From Acetobacteraceae bacterium (GTDB lineage: Bacteria > Pseudomonadota > Alphaproteobacteria > Acetobacterales > Acetobacteraceae), in the NCBI GenBank assembly GCA_003133265.1, contig PKWQ01000246.1:1-9790 (forward strand): 9,790 nucleotides of DNA, given 5' to 3'. The notes under the pieces are model-generated. The model had not been told where the DNA came from. It did no database searches and saw only the letters and a list, made by a program, of their open reading frames with translations. Below are positions 6,846 through 9,790 of the stretch, piece by piece. How positions within the stretch are numbered: position 1 is the stretch's first letter; each line of letters starts with the position of its first letter. Position numbers and translations under genes: made by a program.

Positions 6846-7913
6846 TCACGCTCGGGCCCGTTTCTCGGGACGCATGTCCGGCGCATCCAACGGCCAGCGC
6901 GGGCGCGGGGCGAAATCCAGCGCATCGGTCAGACCCAGCCGCAGCCGCTCGATGCCGGCCCAGGCGACCATCACCGCGTTGTCGGTACACAGCCGCGGCG
7001 GCGCGGCGGCGAGGCGGTAGCCGCGCTGAGCGGCGGCATGATTAAGCGCGGCGCGGATCGTGGCGTTCGCCGCCACGCCGCCGGCGACCACCAGCAGGTC
7101 CGCCTCCATCCCCAGCATGTCCATCGCGTGCCCGGCGCGGTCGGCCAGCACCTCGGCCACCGCGCGCTGGAAGCTGGCGGCGATGTCGGCCGCGACCTGC
7201 CCATCCAGTGGCCCGGCGGGATGGCGCGCCACTTCCCGCGCCACGGCGGTCTTCAGGCCGGAAAACGAGAAGTCGCAGCCCGGCCGGCCCAGCATCGGGC
7301 GGGGAAAATCGTACCGGCGCGGATCGCCGGAGGCCGCCAGCCGCTCCAGCACCGGCCCGCCGGGCCAGGGCAGGCCGAGCAGCTTCGCCACCTTGTCGAA
7401 CGCCTCGCCGGCCGCGTCGTCCACCGTGCCGCCGAGCCGGCGGTAGCGCCCGACGCCATGCACCGCCACGCACTGGCAGTGCCCGCCGGAAATCAGCAGC
7501 AGCAGATACGGAAACGGCGCCCCGCCGGGAACCAGCCCAGGCAGCCGGGCGGTCAGCGCGTGCGCCTCCAGGTGATTGACCGCGACATAGGGCAGCCGGT
7601 GCGCCAGCGCGATGCCCTTGGCGACGCCGGAGCCCACGATCAGGCCGCCGATCAGGCCGGGCCCGGCGCTGGCCGCCACGCCGCCGAGTGCTGCAAACGC
7701 CACCCCGGCGCGCTCCATCACCCGGCGCGCCAGATCCGGCAGATAGGCCAGATGGGCACGCGCGGCGATTTCCGGCACAACCCCGCCGAACGGGGCGTGC
7801 TCGCGCTCCTGGCTGAGCACCTGCTCGGCCAGCACCCGCCCGTCGGCGTCCAACACGGCCACAGCGGTATCGTCACAGGAGCTTTCGATGCCCAGAACAG
7901 GGCCGGTCTGCAT
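6846..7913 (-). CDS. tsaD: tRNA N6-adenosine threonylcarbamoyltransferase TsaD
   Basis: Catalytic subunit of the bacterial TsaBDE system. It transfers threonylcarbamoyl from threonylcarbamoyl-AMP to A37 of tRNAs that read ANN codons. At 355 residues it is of normal length. It shows GIESSCDDTAVAVLD (8-22), HAPFGGVVPEIAARAH (39-54), GPGLIGGLIVG (84-94), metal-binding HLEAH (114-118), LLISGGHCQCV (139-149), DDAAGEAFDKVAKLLGLP (165-182), FSFSGLKTAV (215-224), VVAGGVAANATIRAAL (275-290) and CTDNAVMVAW (309-318), in which D311 is the third metal ligand. The ATG at 7913 sits directly before the conserved N-terminus, so the longer open frame upstream is not part of the gene. The nearest purine-rich ribosome binding sequence, AAGGA at 7926-7930, is 12 nt away, longer than usual. 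It is first of the reverse cluster and divergent from hemC. Confidence 0.98.
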   Translation of the reverse strand: MQTGPVLGIESSCDDTAVAVLDADGRVLAEQVLSQEREHAPFGGVVPEIAARAHLAYLPDLARRVMERAGVAFAALGGVAASAGPGLIGGLIVGSGVAKGIALAHRLPYVAVNHLEAHALTARLPGLVPGGAPFPYLLLLISGGHCQCVAVHGVGRYRRLGGTVDDAAGEAFDKVAKLLGLPWPGGPVLERLAASGDPRRYDFPRPMLGRPGCDFSFSGLKTAVAREVARHPAGPLDGQVAADIAASFQRAVAEVLADRAGHAMDMLGMEADLLVVAGGVAANATIRAALNHAAAQRGYRLAAAPPRLCTDNAVMVAWAGIERLRLGLTDALDFAPRPRWPLDAPDMRPEKRARA

Positions 7914-7958
7914 GCGGATGATCTTTCCTTTCGCGCGTGTCGGTAATAGGACACGCCC
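7914..7958. promoter_or_regulatory. Divergent intergenic region tsaD / hemC
   Basis: 45 bp between two divergent starts. It should carry promoter elements for both the tsaD-led and hemC-led transcripts, or these extend into the coding ends. Each gene has a purine-rich ribosome binding sequence here (AAGGA reverse 7926-7930; AGGA forward 7948-7951). The AT-richest piece is GTAATA around 7943-7948, but no -35/-10 pair with good spacing is evident. Confidence 0.5.
7935..7956. promoter_or_regulatory. Perfect 7-bp dyad with 8-nt spacer before hemC
   Basis: GCGTGTC (7935-7941) and GACACGC (7950-7956) are exact reverse complements separated by GGTAATAG. The dyad ends 2 nt before the hemC ATG, and the probable hemC ribosome binding site AGGA (7948-7951) spans the loop and the first bases of the right arm. 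It could act as a DNA operator for one or both divergent genes. If transcription starts upstream, it could instead be an RNA hairpin limiting hemC initiation. It does not match an operator I can name; function is inferred from position only. Confidence 0.45.
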
Positions 7959-8987
7959 ATGACCGTCGCCCAGCCCCCTTCCGACGCACACCCCGCCCCG
8001 ATGCCGAAAGTCCGGCCCCATTCGCGGGAGCTGCCGCTGCGCGTCGGCACCCGGGCCTCGCCGCTGGCGCTGGTGCAGACGCGCAACTTCCTGGACGTGC
8101 TGCGGCATTTCTGCCCGGTGCTGCGCGGCCCGATCTTCGCCGACCAGTCGGTGTTCGAGGAACATGCGATCAACACCACCGGCGACAAGGTGCTGGACCG
8201 CACACTGGCCGATATCGGCGGCAAGGGGCTGTTCGCCAAGGAAATCCACGAGGCGCTGGCCGACGAGCGGATCGACTTCGCCGTCCACAGCCTGAAGGAC
8301 CTGGAAACCGACCTGCCGTCCGGCATCGTGCTCGCCTGCACCCTGAAGCGGGAGGACGCGCGCGACGCGCTGATCCTCGGCCCCACATGCACAGGCGTCG
8401 ATCCGGCCGACCCGTTCGCCACGCTGCCGCGGGGGGCGATCATCGGCACCTCCTCGGTTCGCCGGCAGGCGCAATTGCTGCATGCACGGCCCGATCTGCA
8501 CTGCGTCACGCTGCGCGGCAACGTGCAGACCCGGCTGCGCCGGCTGTCGGAAGGCGCCTGCGCCGCCTCGCTGCTGGCCCTTGCCGGGCTGCGGCGGCTC
8601 GGCATGGCGGAGCGCGCCGACATCGTGCTGGAGCCCGAGACGATGGTGCCGGCCGCCGGCCAGGGCATCGTCGGCATCACCGTGCGCGCGGACGACATCG
8701 AGTTGCATGAGCTGCTGGCGGCGATCGAGGACCCGGAGGCGAAGGCGGTCGCCACCGCCGAACGGGCGCTACTGGCGGAACTGGACGGGTCGTGCCGCAC
8801 GCCGATCGGCGGCTATGCACGGCTGCTGCCGAGCGGGGAGCTGCACCTGACCGGACTGGTGGCGCGCGCGGACGGGTCGTTCCTGCTCAGGCGCGCACTG
8901 TCCGGGCATGCCGCCGACGCGGCGCGGATCGGCCGGGAACTGGGCGCCAGCCTGCGGGCGGACAGCCCGCGCGACGTCTTTGCCTGA
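7959..8987 (+). CDS. hemC: Hydroxymethylbilane synthase (porphobilinogen deaminase)
   Basis: Cytosolic tetrapyrrole-pathway enzyme that condenses four porphobilinogens into hydroxymethylbilane on a covalently bound dipyrromethane cofactor. Motifs in order: LRVGTRASPLALVQT (27-41), NTTGDK (72-77), GGKGLFAKEIHEALA (87-101), AVHSLKDLETDLP (108-120; K113 and D114 correspond to E. coli K83 and D84), GTSSVRRQAQL (163-173), LRGNVQTRLRRL (185-196), VPAAGQGIVGI (230-240), and LDGSCRTPIGGYA (275-287) with the cofactor-attaching cysteine C279. At 342 residues it is about 30 longer than the usual 310. The extra length is a Pro-rich N-terminal tail (about 1-24) and a longer segment around 49-71. ATG at 7959 is supported by AGGA at 7948-7951; a second in-frame ATG (codon 15) would remove half the tail. 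hemD follows after 13 bp. Confidence 0.97.
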   Translation: MTVAQPPSDAHPAPMPKVRPHSRELPLRVGTRASPLALVQTRNFLDVLRHFCPVLRGPIFADQSVFEEHAINTTGDKVLDRTLADIGGKGLFAKEIHEALADERIDFAVHSLKDLETDLPSGIVLACTLKREDARDALILGPTCTGVDPADPFATLPRGAIIGTSSVRRQAQLLHARPDLHCVTLRGNVQTRLRRLSEGACAASLLALAGLRRLGMAERADIVLEPETMVPAAGQGIVGITVRADDIELHELLAAIEDPEAKAVATAERALLAELDGSCRTPIGGYARLLPSGELHLTGLVARADGSFLLRRALSGHAADAARIGRELGASLRADSPRDVFA

Positions 8988-9000
8988 TCACGGCGCCGTC

Positions 9001-9714
9001 GTGTCCGACCGCCGACGCGACAACGTCCTGGTTACCCGGCCGGAGCCGGGCGCGAGCGATACCGCCGATCGTCTCAGCATCCTCGATCTGGTTCCGGTGG
9101 TCGCACCGTTGCTGACGATCCGAGGGCGGCAGACGCGGCTGCCGCCGTCGGGGGAAATCCAGGCGATCCTGGCGACCAGCGGCAATGCGGTTGCCGCCCT
9201 GCCGCTGTCGCACCGCGGCATGCCACTGCTGACGGTGGGCGACGCCACCGCCGAGCGCGCGCGCGCCGCTGGATTTGCCCGTGTCCACAGCGCCAACGGC
9301 GACGCTCTCGACCTGGCGGCGCAGGCGGCGCAGATGCTCAGCCCGTCGAACGGGCCGGTGCTGCTGGTCTGCGGTCGCGGCCAGGGCAAGGCGCTGGCCG
9401 ACGCGCTGCGTGCCCATGGGTTCCGGGTGGCGCGGCGCATCGTCTATGCCGCCGAGAAGGTCGCCGCATTGCCCGAGGCGGCGGCGGCGGCGTTGCGGAA
9501 CGACATGCTGCGCGCGGCGCTGTTCTTCTCGGCCGAGACCGCTCACCATTTCGTGCGGCTGACGACGGCGGCCGGGCTCGCGGATCGGGTGCGCGGCGTG
9601 CAGGCTTTGGCTATCGGCGCGGCCGCCGGCGTGGCATTACAGGAATTGCCGTGGCGCGACGTGCTGGTCGCCGCGCGGCCAACCCAGGATGAGCTGCTGG
9701 CGCTGCTGAAATGA
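9001..9714 (+). CDS. hemD: Uroporphyrinogen-III synthase
   Basis: Converts hydroxymethylbilane, the HemC product, to uroporphyrinogen III with inversion of ring D, in the cytosol. The family is poorly conserved, but the landmarks are present: NVLVTRPEPGASDTADRL (8-25), PVVAPLLTI (32-40), ILATSGNAV (56-64, the TSxNAV motif), PLLTVGDATAERARAAGF (75-92), VLLVCGRGQGK (120-130), ALFFSAETAHHF (173-184), and ALAIGAAAGVAL (202-213) near the end. A GTG start at 9001 gives 237 residues, normal for HemD, though no clear ribosome binding site precedes it. A TTG at 8980 overlapping the hemC stop is an alternative adding seven residues. Position directly behind hemC supports the assignment and implies one transcript. 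The last bases overlap the next gene (ATGA). Confidence 0.93.
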   Translation: MSDRRRDNVLVTRPEPGASDTADRLSILDLVPVVAPLLTIRGRQTRLPPSGEIQAILATSGNAVAALPLSHRGMPLLTVGDATAERARAAGFARVHSANGDALDLAAQAAQMLSPSNGPVLLVCGRGQGKALADALRAHGFRVARRIVYAAEKVAALPEAAAAALRNDMLRAALFFSAETAHHFVRLTTAAGLADRVRGVQALAIGAAAGVALQELPWRDVLVAARPTQDELLALLK

Positions 9715-9790
9715 CCCAACCCGACGCCACCGCCGAGGTCTCGACAGGCGAGGCCCCCGACCCAACCCCGGCTCCGCCGCCGGCCCGGCG
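9711..9790 (+). CDS. Start of next hem-cluster gene, probable mitofilin/Mic60-like membrane protein (partial)
   Basis: An ATG overlaps the hemD stop codon (ATGA, 9711-9714), giving 26 visible codons to the right edge. The peptide is acidic and rich in Pro and Ala (MTQPDATAEVSTGEAPDPTP, then more prolines) and looks like a disordered cytoplasmic tail rather than an enzyme core. In many alphaproteobacteria hemC-hemD is followed by a mitofilin-domain (Mic60-like) inner-membrane protein with such a tail before its single membrane helix, then often hemY. The existence of a coupled gene start is well supported; the product name rests on gene order only. Confidence 0.55.
   Translation, partial: MTQPDATAEVSTGEAPDPTPAPPPAR

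Noticed and set aside
6833..6925. Longer rlmJ start at 6925
   Set aside because: The extra 31 residues overlap the 3' end of tsaD and resemble nothing in RlmJ, whose hallmark starts at MNYRHAFHAGNF (6832).
5264..7045. 593-codon forward frame antisense to gpsA, rlmJ and the end of tsaD
   Set aside because: Despite its length it spans three well-defined genes on the other strand, and its composition (Ala/Arg/Pro/Gln-rich) fits an antisense shadow.
6846..8708. Upstream extension of the tsaD frame to a 620-codon protein
   Set aside because: The TsaD family begins at GIESSCDDTA, just after the ATG at 7913; everything upstream is antisense to hemC and does not look like a real domain. It is not a fusion.
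1..9790. Hidden defence system, mobile element, CRISPR array or tRNA/rRNA gene
   Set aside because: Coding regions account for nearly all of the window, each assigned to a known family. No tRNA-like cloverleaf, regularly spaced repeats, transposase motif or long terminal inverted repeats were seen by eye.

Overview
This is a stretch of very GC-rich bacterial chromosome from an alphaproteobacterium, most likely Rhodospirillales/Acetobacteraceae. That placement rests on three things: strong GC bias, the order tsaD (reverse) | hemC-hemD-(Pro/Ala-rich membrane protein) (forward), and the murJ-trpS pair typical of that group. It is inference from gene order and protein style, not a database match. 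Coding density is high, the longest non-coding gap is 77 bp, and I see no RNA gene, mobile element, CRISPR array or prophage.

Layout: (1) Positions 1-1213, reverse: the first 404 codons of an M20-family Zn-dependent hydrolase (hydantoinase/carbamoylase type), with its 3' end outside the window. (2) 1214-1290: divergent promoter region. (3) 1291-2346, forward: a short, divergent acyl-CoA dehydrogenase family protein whose canonical catalytic Glu appears to be missing or displaced. (4) 2369-7913, reverse, transcribed right to left: a tight five-gene run tsaD - rlmJ - gpsA - murJ - trpS. Gaps are 13 bp, an 8-bp overlap, 51 bp and 56 bp. (5) 7914-7958: a divergent intergenic region with a perfect 7-bp/8-nt-spacer dyad just before hemC. 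(6) 7959 to the right edge, forward: hemC, hemD and the first 26 codons of a gene overlapping hemD by ATGA, probably the mitofilin/Mic60-like gene usually found there.

How the genes fit together: the reverse cluster joins translation functions (t6A37 tRNA modification by TsaD, 23S rRNA A2030 methylation by RlmJ, tRNA-Trp charging by TrpS) with envelope building (glycerol-3-phosphate for phospholipids by GpsA, lipid II flipping by MurJ). The forward cluster carries two consecutive steps of tetrapyrrole synthesis, porphobilinogen to hydroxymethylbilane (HemC) to uroporphyrinogen III (HemD). The left two genes look like accessory catabolism (cleavage of an N-carbamoyl or ureide-type C-N bond, and an acyl-CoA dehydrogenase-type reaction) and have no obvious link to the rest.

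I do not find an undescribed multi-gene system here; the region is mostly conserved core genome. The points worth a second look are small: short tandem repeats at both ends of gpsA (a 15-bp perfect duplication in the start region and a 16-bp unit repeated three times across the stop codon), the dyad in the tsaD/hemC spacer, and the unusual active-site region of the acyl-CoA dehydrogenase.
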